NCBI GenBank assembly: GCA_013696365.1
Contig: JACCYS010000231.1
Location: 1 to 28,177 of the forward strand
From: Nocardioidaceae bacterium
GTDB lineage: Bacteria; Actinomycetota; Actinomycetes; Propionibacteriales; Nocardioidaceae
DNA: 28,177 nt
Reading direction: 5' to 3'
Below are positions 1 through 7,799 of this stretch, one piece after another. The notes beneath the pieces were generated by a model. The model was not told where the DNA came from. It made no database searches and worked only from the letters and a program-made list of their open reading frames with translations. Made by a program: the position numbers and the translations under genes. The first letter of the stretch is position 1. Every line of letters begins with the position of its first letter.

Positions 1-30
1 GCGTTAGAACGCATCGTGCCGGTGACAACT
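1..30. repeat. Partial copy of a short palindromic repeat at the window edge
   Basis: Bases 1-30 align without gaps to 2519-2548, with 23 of 30 positions identical, including the whole 11-mer CGGTGACAACT (20-30). Both copies keep a small inner hairpin: GCGTT-AGA-AACGC here, GCGT-TCTC-ACGC in the other, so pairing survives while the loop changes. The left half of this copy would lie outside the window. It sits about 60 bp upstream of the ABC-F start. Confidence 0.5.
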
Positions 31-89
31 GTGCTGGTGGGCGCCGCCGCCTGCCACCATCTCGCCGCACCGACCGAAGGAACGCTCCC

Positions 90-1688
90 GTGATCACCGC
101 CCAGTCGCTGCAGGTGCGCGCGGGCGCCAGCCTGCTCCTCGACGGCGCGTCCTTCCGCGTCGGCCCGGCTGACCGCGTGGGCCTGGTGGGCCGCAACGGT
201 GCCGGCAAGACCACGCTGACGCGGATCTTGGCGGGCGAGGCACAACCGGCCGCCGGTCTGGTGACCAGGAGCGGATCGGTCGGCTACCTGCCGCAGGACT
301 CCCTCAGCGGGGACCCGGAGATGTCGGCTCGCGAACGCATCCTGTCCGCGCGGGGCCTGGACGAGGTGGTGCGCCGGCTGCGGGCCGCTGAACACGAGAT
401 GGGCAGCACCGACACCGACCGCAGCGAGCGAGCCATGCGCCGCTACGCCACCGCCGACGCCGAGCTGCATGCTGGTGGTGGCTACGCCGCCGAGGCGGAG
501 GCGGCGCAGATGTCGGCCAGCCTTGGCCTGCCTGACCGGGTGCTCGGGCAGCCTCTCGGCACCCTGTCGGGGGGCCAGCGTCGCCGGGTCGAGCTGGCCC
601 GCATCTTGTTCTCCGGCGCCGAGACGTTGCTGCTGGACGAGCCCACCAACCACCTTGACGCCGACTCTGTGGCCTGGCTGCGCGACTTCCTCAAGGTGCA
701 CCAGGGCGGGTTGGTCGTGATCAGCCATGACGCCGCGCTGCTCGAGCAGACGGTGAACAAGGTGTTCCACCTGGACGCCAACCGGGCCGAGCTTGACGTG
801 TATGCGATGGGCTGGCACGCCTACCTCCAGCAACGCGAGACCGACGAGCGGCGTCGGCACCGGGAACGCAACAACGCGGAGCGCAAGGCCGATGCGTTGC
901 TGGTGCAGGCAGACAAGATGCGAGCCAAGGCAACCAAGGCGGTGGCCGCGCAGAACATGGCGAAGCGGGCGGAGCGGCTGATGGCCGGGCTTGAGGCCGA
1001 GCGCTCGTCGGACAAGGTGGCCCGCATCCGGTTTCCCGCGCCGGCCAAGTGCGGGCGTACGCCCCTGCGGGCGGAGGGGCTTTCCCGCTCGTACGGCTCG
1101 CTCGAGGTGTTCACCGACGTCGACCTGGCGATCGACCGCGGCTCGCGGGTGGTGGTGCTTGGCCTCAACGGTGCCGGCAAGACCACGCTGCTGCGGGTGT
1201 TGGCAGGCATCGACGCCCCGGACACCGGCCAGGTTGTCGCCGGGCACGGGCTCCGGCTCGGCTACTACGCCCAGGAGCACGAGACGCTCGACACCGGCAG
1301 CACGGTGCTGCAGAACCTGCACGGCTCTGCCCCACACCTCACCGATGCGCAGGCCCGCAGCGCGCTCGGGTCGTTCCTGTTCTCCGGTGACGATGCCCAC
1401 AAGTCGGCCGCGGTGCTGTCCGGCGGTGAGAAGACCCGCCTCGCGCTCGCGTCGCTGGTGGTGTCCAGCGCCAACGTGCTGCTGCTGGACGAGCCGACCA
1501 ACAACCTGGACCCAGCCTCGCGGGAAGAAGTGCTCGCTGCCATCCGGGCCTACGAGGGCGGCATCGTGCTGGTCACCCACGACGAGGGTGCCGTGCAGGC
1601 GCTGCACCCGGACCGGGTGCTGATCTTGCCGGACGGCACCGAGGATCTGTGGAACGAGGAGTACGCCGAACTGGTCGCGCTGGCCTAG
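90..1688 (+). CDS. ABC-F family ATPase (ribosome-associated type, no membrane domain)
   Basis: A 532-residue protein with two ABC ATPase domains in one chain and no transmembrane segment, which is the ABC-F layout. Domain 1 has Walker A around residues 34-42 (GRNGAGKTT), signature LSGGQ at 159-163 and Walker B LLLDEPTNHLD at 180-190. Domain 2 has GLNGAGKTT at 358-366, LSGGE at 443-447 and LLLDEPTNNLD at 464-474. A charged Arg/Lys/Glu-rich linker (about 245-315) joins them; in this family the linker reaches toward the ribosomal peptidyl-transferase centre. Members act as translation factors or antibiotic-resistance ribosome protectors; which applies here cannot be told. The start is GTG, with a GAAGGAACG stretch a few bases upstream. 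The crotonase gene follows 10 nt after the stop, an order I recall from mycobacteria (ABC-F beside echA12). Confidence 0.93.
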   Translation: MITAQSLQVRAGASLLLDGASFRVGPADRVGLVGRNGAGKTTLTRILAGEAQPAAGLVTRSGSVGYLPQDSLSGDPEMSARERILSARGLDEVVRRLRAAEHEMGSTDTDRSERAMRRYATADAELHAGGGYAAEAEAAQMSASLGLPDRVLGQPLGTLSGGQRRRVELARILFSGAETLLLDEPTNHLDADSVAWLRDFLKVHQGGLVVISHDAALLEQTVNKVFHLDANRAELDVYAMGWHAYLQQRETDERRRHRERNNAERKADALLVQADKMRAKATKAVAAQNMAKRAERLMAGLEAERSSDKVARIRFPAPAKCGRTPLRAEGLSRSYGSLEVFTDVDLAIDRGSRVVVLGLNGAGKTTLLRVLAGIDAPDTGQVVAGHGLRLGYYAQEHETLDTGSTVLQNLHGSAPHLTDAQARSALGSFLFSGDDAHKSAAVLSGGEKTRLALASLVVSSANVLLLDEPTNNLDPASREEVLAAIRAYEGGIVLVTHDEGAVQALHPDRVLILPDGTEDLWNEEYAELVALA

Positions 1689-1698
1689 GGTCACCGTC

Positions 1699-2496
1699 AT
1701 GACCTATCCCGACGCCGAGTCGCTCGCCGCGGCTGGCCTGCGTCTCGAGCTGGCGGCCGAGGTGCTGACAATCAGCCTCGCCCGCCCTGAGTCCCGCAAC
1801 GCGCAGACCCCCGCCACCTGGCGGGCGCTGGCCGCTATCGGTGCGGCACTGACCCACGATGTGCGGGTCGTGGTGATCCGCGGAGATGGCCCGGCCTTCT
1901 CGTCCGGGCTCGACCGCGCCATGTTCGCCCCTGGCGGGGTCGCCGGGGAGTCGTCGCTGGTGGAGCTGGCCGGGCTGGGCGAAGAGGAGTTGGCCGAGGT
2001 GCTCGGCGGTTTCCAGGCCGGCTTCGGGTGGCTGCGGCGGGCTGACATCGTCTCGGTGGCCGCCGTGCAGGGCGCAGCCGTGGGGGCAGGCTTCCAGTTG
2101 GCGCTAACCTGCGACCTGCGGTTGGTCGCTGAGGACGTTCGCTTCGCGATGCGCGAGGCCTCGCTCGGGATCGTCCCTGACCTCGGCGGGACCAAGCCGC
2201 TGGTCGATGCGGTGGGATACTCCCGTGCACTGGAGATCTGTGCCACGGGACGGTGGGTCGAGGCTGCCGAGGCCCGTGAGCTCGGCCTGGCGACCGCGGT
2301 GGTGCCGAGCCAGCGGTTGGACGAGTCGGTGGCCGACCTGGTGGCGGCGCTGACCGCGCCTCTGCATGGAGCGGTGGCGGCCACCAAGCAGCTGCTGCTG
2401 GACGCCGCGGACCGCTCGTACGACCAGCAGTGCCATGCCGAGCGGACGGTGCAGGCGAGCCGGCTGCGTGACCTGGCTGCCGCCTTCGACCGCTGA
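1699..2496 (+). CDS. Enoyl-CoA hydratase/isomerase (crotonase) family protein
   Basis: A 265-residue crotonase-fold protein of normal family length. The CoA/oxyanion segment AFSSGLDR is at about 66-73 and the second oxyanion segment GAAVGAGFQLALTCD at about 125-139. In rat hydratase the catalytic pair Glu144/Glu164 lies 20 residues apart. The equivalent positions here are Gln133 and Glu153 (in REASLG), so the first glutamate is replaced. This argues for an isomerase or another crotonase reaction over simple hydration; the substrate is unknown. It is probably cotranscribed with the ABC-F gene (10-nt gap). A TAGGGT hexamer overlapping the upstream stop codon, 7 nt before the ATG, could also give a separate leaderless start; AGGG within it could instead act as a weak ribosome site. 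Confidence 0.88.
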   Translation: MTYPDAESLAAAGLRLELAAEVLTISLARPESRNAQTPATWRALAAIGAALTHDVRVVVIRGDGPAFSSGLDRAMFAPGGVAGESSLVELAGLGEEELAEVLGGFQAGFGWLRRADIVSVAAVQGAAVGAGFQLALTCDLRLVAEDVRFAMREASLGIVPDLGGTKPLVDAVGYSRALEICATGRWVEAAEARELGLATAVVPSQRLDESVADLVAALTAPLHGAVAATKQLLLDAADRSYDQQCHAERTVQASRLRDLAAAFDR

Positions 2497-2500
2497 CCCA

Positions 2501-2548
2501 AGTTGTCACCGACACGTCGCGTTCTCACGCACGGAGACGGTGACAACT
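2501..2548. repeat. 48-bp palindromic element with 11-bp perfect inverted ends
   Basis: AGTTGTCACCG (2501-2511) is exactly the reverse complement of CGGTGACAACT (2538-2548). Between them lie 7 nt, an inner GCGT-TCTC-ACGC hairpin (2519-2530) and 7 more nt, so the element is symmetric (11+7+12+7+11). It begins 4 nt after the crotonase stop codon and may act as a terminator in RNA, but no T-run follows it. A second diverged copy lies at 1-30, which suggests a dispersed intergenic repeat. Confidence 0.65.
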
Positions 2549-2619
2549 CGTGGCGAGAGTCTGGCGGCATTGTCCGTTCGCTGGCATAGTCACGCCGACC
2601 GCCGCACCGGGCGGCGTCG

Positions 2620-3102
2620 ATGACGATGGGTGGGCAGGTGGACGAGCAGAGCTGGAAGCCGAGGTTCCGCACGGCCCGCTCGACCATCACCAAGGTGCTG
2701 GAGAGCAGCGCCTTCAGGTACTCCCGAGAACGGGCGCCGAAGATCATCGACGATGCCGCGGCGCTGCGCCGGCTCGCGGAGGTCGTCGAGGCACTGGACT
2801 ACGCGAACCCACCACTATCGACCATCGCCGACCGGGTGGCGGCGGCCATCAAGTTTCTCCGGCACCGGGCGCACCGGCTGGAGACGGACCCCGACGCGCT
2901 GGCCGACCCGGGTGTGGCTGCTGGACACGCCGCCTGCGAGCGGCTGATCGTCGCCTCGCTGGACTACCTCATCACTCCGGTTGATCTGGTGCCGGACTTC
3001 CGCCCTGGTGGGTATATCGACGACGTCCTGCTGCTGAGCTGGGTGTTCGGCGCCGCAGCCGACGAGCTGGAGCCGTACCTCGAGGATGAGCCGCAGGTCT
3101 GA
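2620..3102 (+). CDS. DUF1232 (YkvA-like) small protein
   Basis: A 160-residue protein. Its C-terminal half carries the DUF1232 core: DYLITPVDLVPDFRPGG followed by YIDDVLLL (about residues 114-141). In this family the motif is a short hydrophobic hairpin with conserved Pro and Asp residues; the biochemical role is unknown. The N-terminal 80 residues are charged and helical. The start could be ATG at 2620 or ATG at 2626; neither has a strong ribosome site. It precedes the ABC exporter by about 200 nt on the same strand. Family assignment is confident; no function is offered. Confidence 0.8.
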   Translation: MTMGGQVDEQSWKPRFRTARSTITKVLESSAFRYSRERAPKIIDDAAALRRLAEVVEALDYANPPLSTIADRVAAAIKFLRHRAHRLETDPDALADPGVAAGHAACERLIVASLDYLITPVDLVPDFRPGGYIDDVLLLSWVFGAAADELEPYLEDEPQV

Positions 3103-3308
3103 TGCACGGATAGGCTCTTCGACGTACCGCACCGGTGGCGGCTCCATGTGCTGCGTCTTGCCCACGCCACGTCGACCGGCTGCTGGACTACGCGGCGCCG
3201 GACGACGAGCCGCACGTTGCGTTCCTCCGCAATGCCGGCTTTAGGAGCGCTGATGCGCACCTATGCGGACCGGAACAAGACCTCCGGCGTCGGCGTTGAG
3301 GTGAGGCG
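3103..3308. other. Intergenic stretch with a possible gene relic
   Basis: This 206-nt gap between the DUF1232 gene and the ABC exporter holds no clear gene. A GTG-started frame at 3135-3299 (54 residues) contains a segment ending VAFLRNAGFRSADAHL that resembles the C-terminal end of GNAT acetyltransferases, but no acetyl-CoA-binding motif is present. No strong hairpin or promoter was seen. GAGGTGAGG just before 3309 serves the next gene. Confidence 0.3.
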
Positions 3309-5216
3309 ATGATGCCGGGAGCCACGCGGGCGAACACGCTGCGATCCTTTGCCACCGACCCGTCTCAGGCGCGCTCGGTCTCCCGAGCGACGGTACGCCG
3401 GATCTTCGCTTTCGCGGGCCCCTACCGCCGCCAGATCTGGAGCTTCCTCGCGTTGGTGATCGTAGACTCGTTGCTGGTGGTCGCAACGCCACTGCTGTTC
3501 CAGCGGATCATCGACGACGGGGTGCTCAAGAACGACCGGGGCGTCGTGGTCACGATCGCACTCATCATCGCCGCGCTGGCGTTTGCCGAGGCAACACTGA
3601 CGCTGGCGCAACGCTGGTATTCGGCTCGCATCGGCGAGGGGCTCATCTACGACCTCCGAATCCAGGTCTACGGCCACGTGCAGCGGATGCCGATCGCCTT
3701 CTTCACTCGCACCCAGACCGGCGCGCTGGTGTCGCGGCTCAACAATGACGTCATCGGTGCCCAGCGGGCCTTCACCTCTACGCTGTCCGGGGTTGTCGCC
3801 AACGTCGTCAGCGTGGTGCTGGTGGTGGGCACGATGACCCTGCTGTCTCCGCTGATCACGGTGGTGGCGCTGGCGCTGCTGCCACTCTTCCTGCTGCCGG
3901 CCAAGTGGGCCGGTCGGCGGCTCGCCGGGCTCACCCGCGACCAGATGGCTCTGAACGCCGAGCTCGGCACCGGCATGACCGAGCGCTTCGGGGTCGGTGG
4001 TGCCCTGCTGGTCAAACTCTTTGGCCGCAGTGACGAGGAACAGTCGGTCTTCGCCCGCCGCGCCGAGGGCGTGCGCGACCTCGGGGTGCGCATCGCGATG
4101 AGCAGCAGGGTCTTCTTCTCCGCGCTCACGCTGGTCGCCGCGCTGGCGACCGCCCTGGTTTACGGGGTCGGCGGCCTGTTCACCATCGCCGGGTCGCTGA
4201 GCGTCGGCACCCTGCTGGCGCTGGCCGCCTTGATGGGCCGGCTCTACGGCCCGTTGACGGCGCTCGCCAACGTCCGGGTGGACGTGTTGACGGCCCTGGT
4301 GAGCTTTGAGCGGGTCTTCGAGGTGCTGGACCTGGAGCCGGCGATCGTCGACCGTGCGGACGCCCGCACGCTCCCCCCGGGCGCGGTCGGCATCGAGATG
4401 GCCAACGTCACCTTCCACTACCCGGCCGCCGACGAGGTCAGCCTCGCCAGCCTTGAGGCGGTGGCCCGCACCGAGACAGGCAAGTCCGATGACGTGCTGC
4501 GCAACGTCAGCCTCGAGGTCCGGCCGGGTCAGCTGGTGGCGCTCGTCGGCCCATCGGGCGCGGGCAAGACCACCATCACTCAGCTGGTGAACCGGCTGTA
4601 CGACGTGGACAGCGGCAGCGTCCGGGTCGGCGACGTCGACGTCCGGGAGGTGTCTCAGCAGTCGCTGCGCGACGTCGTCGGACACGTCACCCAAGACGCG
4701 CACCTGTTCCACGACACGATCGCGGCCAACCTCCGCTACGCCCGCCCCGAGGCCACCGACGAGGCAGTCTGGGCCGCTCTTCGGGCCGCGCAGATCAGCC
4801 AGCTCGTCGAGTCGCTGCCCGATGGGCTGGACACGGTCGTCGGGGACCGGGGATACCGGCTGTCCGGCGGCGAGCGACAACGCATCGCCATCGCCCGGCT
4901 GTTGCTGAAGGCCCCGGCAGTCGTCGTGCTGGACGAGGCCACTGCGCACCTGGACTCGGAGTCAGAGGCAGCGGTGCAGCGGGCGCTCGACGCGGCGCTG
5001 GCCGGGCGTACGTCGCTGGTGATCGCGCACCGGCTGTCGACCGTCCGGCATGCCGACTCGATCGTCGTGCTCGATCAGGGCCGGGTCGTCGAGCGTGGAA
5101 CCCACCGCGAGTTGGTCGCGGCGGGTGGACTGTACTCCGAGCTCTACCGCACCCAGTTCGCCGACGGCAGCGAGCCGGGCGCGAACGGCGCAGCGCCTGC
5201 GGTTCTGCCGGCATAG
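3309..5216 (+). CDS. ABC exporter, fused membrane and ATPase domains
   Basis: A 635-residue half-transporter. The N-terminal membrane domain (about 40-330) has around six hydrophobic segments and the intracellular-loop sequence RMPIAFFTRTQTGALVSRLNND. The ATPase domain follows: Walker A GPSGAGKT at 414-421, signature LSGGERQR from 518, Walker B VVVLDEAT around 538-545, then the H-loop in VIAHRLSTVRHAD. A polar insertion (about 380-395) sits between the first strands of the ATPase domain; I recall it in related actinobacterial exporters. It likely works as a homodimer, because no partner subunit is adjacent. The substrate is unknown (lipid or drug-type export). ATG codons at 3309 and 3312 are both possible starts behind GAGGTGAGG. 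A GC-rich hairpin about 40 nt after the stop may terminate it. Confidence 0.92.
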   Translation: MMPGATRANTLRSFATDPSQARSVSRATVRRIFAFAGPYRRQIWSFLALVIVDSLLVVATPLLFQRIIDDGVLKNDRGVVVTIALIIAALAFAEATLTLAQRWYSARIGEGLIYDLRIQVYGHVQRMPIAFFTRTQTGALVSRLNNDVIGAQRAFTSTLSGVVANVVSVVLVVGTMTLLSPLITVVALALLPLFLLPAKWAGRRLAGLTRDQMALNAELGTGMTERFGVGGALLVKLFGRSDEEQSVFARRAEGVRDLGVRIAMSSRVFFSALTLVAALATALVYGVGGLFTIAGSLSVGTLLALAALMGRLYGPLTALANVRVDVLTALVSFERVFEVLDLEPAIVDRADARTLPPGAVGIEMANVTFHYPAADEVSLASLEAVARTETGKSDDVLRNVSLEVRPGQLVALVGPSGAGKTTITQLVNRLYDVDSGSVRVGDVDVREVSQQSLRDVVGHVTQDAHLFHDTIAANLRYARPEATDEAVWAALRAAQISQLVESLPDGLDTVVGDRGYRLSGGERQRIAIARLLLKAPAVVVLDEATAHLDSESEAAVQRALDAALAGRTSLVIAHRLSTVRHADSIVVLDQGRVVERGTHRELVAAGGLYSELYRTQFADGSEPGANGAAPAVLPA

Positions 5217-5255
5217 AGCCAACCGCCGGTGAACCCAGCGACTGACAGCGCGAGC

Positions 5256-5270
5256 AGCCGCGGAGCGGCT
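5256..5270 (+). terminator. Possible hairpin terminator after the ABC exporter
   Basis: AGCCGC (5256-5261) and GCGGCT (5265-5270) are perfect inverted arms around a GGA loop, 40 nt past the exporter stop. No T-run follows, as is common in high-G+C actinobacteria, so this is a weak call. The rest of the 5217-5423 gap shows another inverted pair (GCCAGG at 5333-5338, CCTGGC at 5351-5356) and no gene. Confidence 0.35.
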
Positions 5271-5423
5271 CGGCGAGTCGTACGGCGAACGGTGACCCAC
5301 GTGCTGGTTGCGGCAGCGTGTGTGCTCATGTTGCCAGGGCAGCACCCCCTCCTGGCGGCCGGGGAATGTGCCGGTGACTGACATGCGATGCTCGGGTGAA
5401 CATCGGCGACGACGAGGAGCAGC

Positions 5424-6194
5424 ATGGATCTGGGTCTGAGCGAGCGGGTCTACATCATCACCGGTGGGAGCCGGGGACTCGCCCGGGCGGGTGCCGAGTC
5501 GCTGGTCGCCGACGGCGCCCGGGTGGTGCTCACCGGGCGAGACGATGACCGGTTGCGGGCTGCTGCCGCGGAGCTTGCGGGCACCGGCCACGAGGACCAG
5601 GTATTGCCGGTCGTGTCCGACAACGCCGACCCGGAGACCGCCGACCGGCTGGTGGCCGCTGCCAGGGACCGGTGGGGCAGGCTCGACGGCGCGCTGCTCA
5701 GCGTCGGCGGTCCGCCGCCCGGCGCGGCCATGGACGCGACCGACGAGCAGTGGCGGACCGCCTTCGAGTCGGTGTTCCTGGGTGCCGTGAGGCTGGCCCG
5801 TAAAGTCGCGGTCGCGTGCGACGAAGGGGCGGCCATCGCGCTGGTGTTATCCAGCTCGGTGAAGCAACCGATCGGCGGGCTCGCCATCAGCAACGGGCTG
5901 CGACCAGGGCTGGCCATGGTGGCCAAGACGCTCGCCGACGAGCTGGGGCCGCGCGGGATCCGAGTGCTGGGGCTGCTGCCTGGACGGATCGACACCGAGC
6001 GGGTACGTGAGCTCGACCAGCTCGCCGAGGACCCCGCGGCTGCGCGTGCAGCCGGTGAGGCGGGCATTCCGTTGCGCCGCTACGGCGAGCCGGCCGAGTT
6101 CGGCACGGTGGCGGCGTTCATGCTGTCGCCGTCCGCTTCGTACATCACTGGGGTGATGATCCCGGTCGATGGGGGAGCAATACGGGCCTTCTGA
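5424..6194 (+). CDS. SDR-family protein with a non-canonical active site
   Basis: A 256-residue Rossmann-fold protein. The cofactor region is TGGSRGLAR (13-21), and SVGGPPPG (93-100) stands where classical SDRs have NAG. The usual Ser...Tyr-x-x-x-Lys catalytic set aligns as Ser143...Ser156-Asn-Gly-Leu-Arg160, so both Tyr and Lys are replaced while the 13-residue spacing is kept. The C-terminal end ITGVMIPVDGG is typical of FabG-like SDRs. I recall a branch of 3-oxoacyl reductase-like proteins with this S-N-x-x-R pattern; whether they are reductases is not known to me. A GAGGAG ribosome site sits just before the ATG. The sulfatase follows on the same strand after 70 nt. The annotation 3-oxoacyl-ACP reductase should not be assumed. 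Confidence 0.82.
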   Translation: MDLGLSERVYIITGGSRGLARAGAESLVADGARVVLTGRDDDRLRAAAAELAGTGHEDQVLPVVSDNADPETADRLVAAARDRWGRLDGALLSVGGPPPGAAMDATDEQWRTAFESVFLGAVRLARKVAVACDEGAAIALVLSSSVKQPIGGLAISNGLRPGLAMVAKTLADELGPRGIRVLGLLPGRIDTERVRELDQLAEDPAAARAAGEAGIPLRRYGEPAEFGTVAAFMLSPSASYITGVMIPVDGGAIRAF

Positions 6195-6264
6195 CCTGTC
6201 CCACTCGTCCGATCGACCGATTCATCCCCGCTGGGGCCTGGTTCGCCGCGGTTTGTCCGCCACA

Positions 6265-7770
6265 GTGAAAACTGTGCGCCTCAAATCGATCGCCCTGTTG
6301 GCCTCGGCCGCCCTTGCGGCTGCCGCGATGCTGGTGGGCCCGAGCGTCAATGCCGACGATGCGGCACGTCCACGACAACCAGCCAAGCCGAACGTGCTAC
6401 TGATTGTCATGGACGACATGCGAAGCGACGACCTCGACTGGATGCGCACCGTGCAGCGTCGCATCGCCGCCCGCGGCACCTCCTACGAGAACTTTTACGC
6501 ACCGACCTCGCTGTGCTGCCCGAGCCGTGCCAGCATGCTGCGCGGCCAGTACCCGCACAACACGGGTGTGCTGACCAACGCGCAGCCAGACGGTGGTTGG
6601 CAGGGCTTCCAGCCCAGCGAGTCCACCACGCTCGCGACCGTGCTCGACCCGACCTACCGGACGGGCCACGTCGGCAAGTACCTCAACGGGTACCGCGGGC
6701 GGACACAGACATACGTGCCTCCCGGGTGGGACGACTGGAAGACCGCCGTCAGGACCTATCACTACCTCAAGGTGGTGACCAACAACAACGGCGTGGTCCA
6801 GCGCAACCATGGCGTCAACAGTCCGACGCTGTTCGGCGCCCAGGCGGCCCGGTTCCTCAAGCGCAGCCGCCGATCGGCCGACCCGTTCTTCTTGACGTTG
6901 TCGTTCGTGACGCCGCACAACGGCAAACCGCGCGGCGACGGCGACAGCGGCATCACCAGCCCCTTCGTCCCCGGGCCTGACCGCGGCACGTACCGCGGCC
7001 CGCGGCCGGCGGCGAACCCGGCGTACAACGAGGCGGACATCAGCGACAAGACCGGCCCGGTCGCCGACCTGGAACCGCTCACGCAGCAGCAGAAGTTCAA
7101 GCAGGTGATCCGCAACGCGCAACGCCGGGAGTCGTTGGCCTCCGCGGACCGCGCGGTGCGCCGCGTGCTGGACACCTTGCGAGACACCCGTCAGGACGCG
7201 GACACCTACGTGATCTTCCTCAGCGACAACGGCTACCTGCTGGGCGAGCACCGGCTGCCAGGCAAGAAGGGTTTGCCGTACGAGCCGGCCAGTCGGCTCC
7301 CGCTGCTCATCAGCGGTCCGGGTGTGCCGTCGGGCAACACCTGGACGTCGGCCACCGGGATGCACGACATCGCGCCGACGATCCTCGACATGACGGGGAC
7401 CCCCAGCAGCTTCCCGATGGACGGCCAGTCGGTGCTGGCGTCGGCGGGGCGGCCGGACGGGAATCCGGATCGGGCTGTCCTGCTGGAGCAGGCCGACCTT
7501 CCCATTGACGCCGAGAACGACGGTGCCATCCGTTATGCCCCGCCGCGCGCGGTCGAGGACGTCACCTGGAAGTACCGCGGGATTGTCAGCGACGGATGGA
7601 AACTCATCTCCTGGGACAAGCGCGAGTCCTACGAGCTGTACGACCTTGAGAGCGACCCGTACGAGCTGACGAACGTGTACGGACAGTCCGGGTCCGCCGA
7701 CGTTCAGCTGGCACTGCAGGACCGGTTGGATCGGTTGTGGCTGTGCCGCGCCGATGCGTGTGCCGGCTAG
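6265..7770 (+). CDS. Secreted sulfatase (formylglycine type)
   Basis: A 501-residue type I sulfatase. The N-terminus is a signal peptide: basic VKTVRLK, a hydrophobic Ala/Leu stretch, then SVNA before DDAA, a plausible cleavage site. The metal-binding segment NVLLIVMDDMRSDDL follows. The CxPSR motif appears as CCPSRASMLRGQ, whose first Cys (residue 84) would be converted to formylglycine. Later segments such as HVGKYLNGY and FLSDNGYLLGEHRL match the N-acetylglucosamine-6-sulfatase/arylsulfatase group. It would remove sulfate esters from an extracellular carbohydrate. The frame stays open up to 6169, but that start would lie inside the SDR gene and bury the signal peptide, so GTG 6265 is preferred; GTG 6274 is also possible. 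No formylglycine-generating enzyme lies in the window. Confidence 0.9.
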   Translation: MKTVRLKSIALLASAALAAAAMLVGPSVNADDAARPRQPAKPNVLLIVMDDMRSDDLDWMRTVQRRIAARGTSYENFYAPTSLCCPSRASMLRGQYPHNTGVLTNAQPDGGWQGFQPSESTTLATVLDPTYRTGHVGKYLNGYRGRTQTYVPPGWDDWKTAVRTYHYLKVVTNNNGVVQRNHGVNSPTLFGAQAARFLKRSRRSADPFFLTLSFVTPHNGKPRGDGDSGITSPFVPGPDRGTYRGPRPAANPAYNEADISDKTGPVADLEPLTQQQKFKQVIRNAQRRESLASADRAVRRVLDTLRDTRQDADTYVIFLSDNGYLLGEHRLPGKKGLPYEPASRLPLLISGPGVPSGNTWTSATGMHDIAPTILDMTGTPSSFPMDGQSVLASAGRPDGNPDRAVLLEQADLPIDAENDGAIRYAPPRAVEDVTWKYRGIVSDGWKLISWDKRESYELYDLESDPYELTNVYGQSGSADVQLALQDRLDRLWLCRADACAG

Positions 7771-7799
7771 CCCGGCGTAGCTAGTCCGGCGCGGCTACC

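Noticed and set aside
1704..2747. 347-codon minus-strand frame across the crotonase gene
   Set aside because: Ser/Arg/Ala-rich sequence without any domain; it also crosses the palindromic repeat.
3261..4949. 562-codon open frame on the minus strand under the ABC exporter
   Set aside because: Its product is rich in Gln, His, Asp and Arg with no domain, the pattern expected opposite a GC-rich gene. The plus-strand exporter has all ABC motifs in order.
6169..6264. Upstream start of the sulfatase inside the SDR gene
   Set aside because: It would put 32 polar residues ahead of a clear signal peptide; GTG 6265 gives a standard signal peptide.
7771..7799. GTAGC/GCTAC arms between the convergent sulfatase and permease genes as a terminator
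   Set aside because: Only a 5-bp stem with a loop of about 11 nt; too weak to call.
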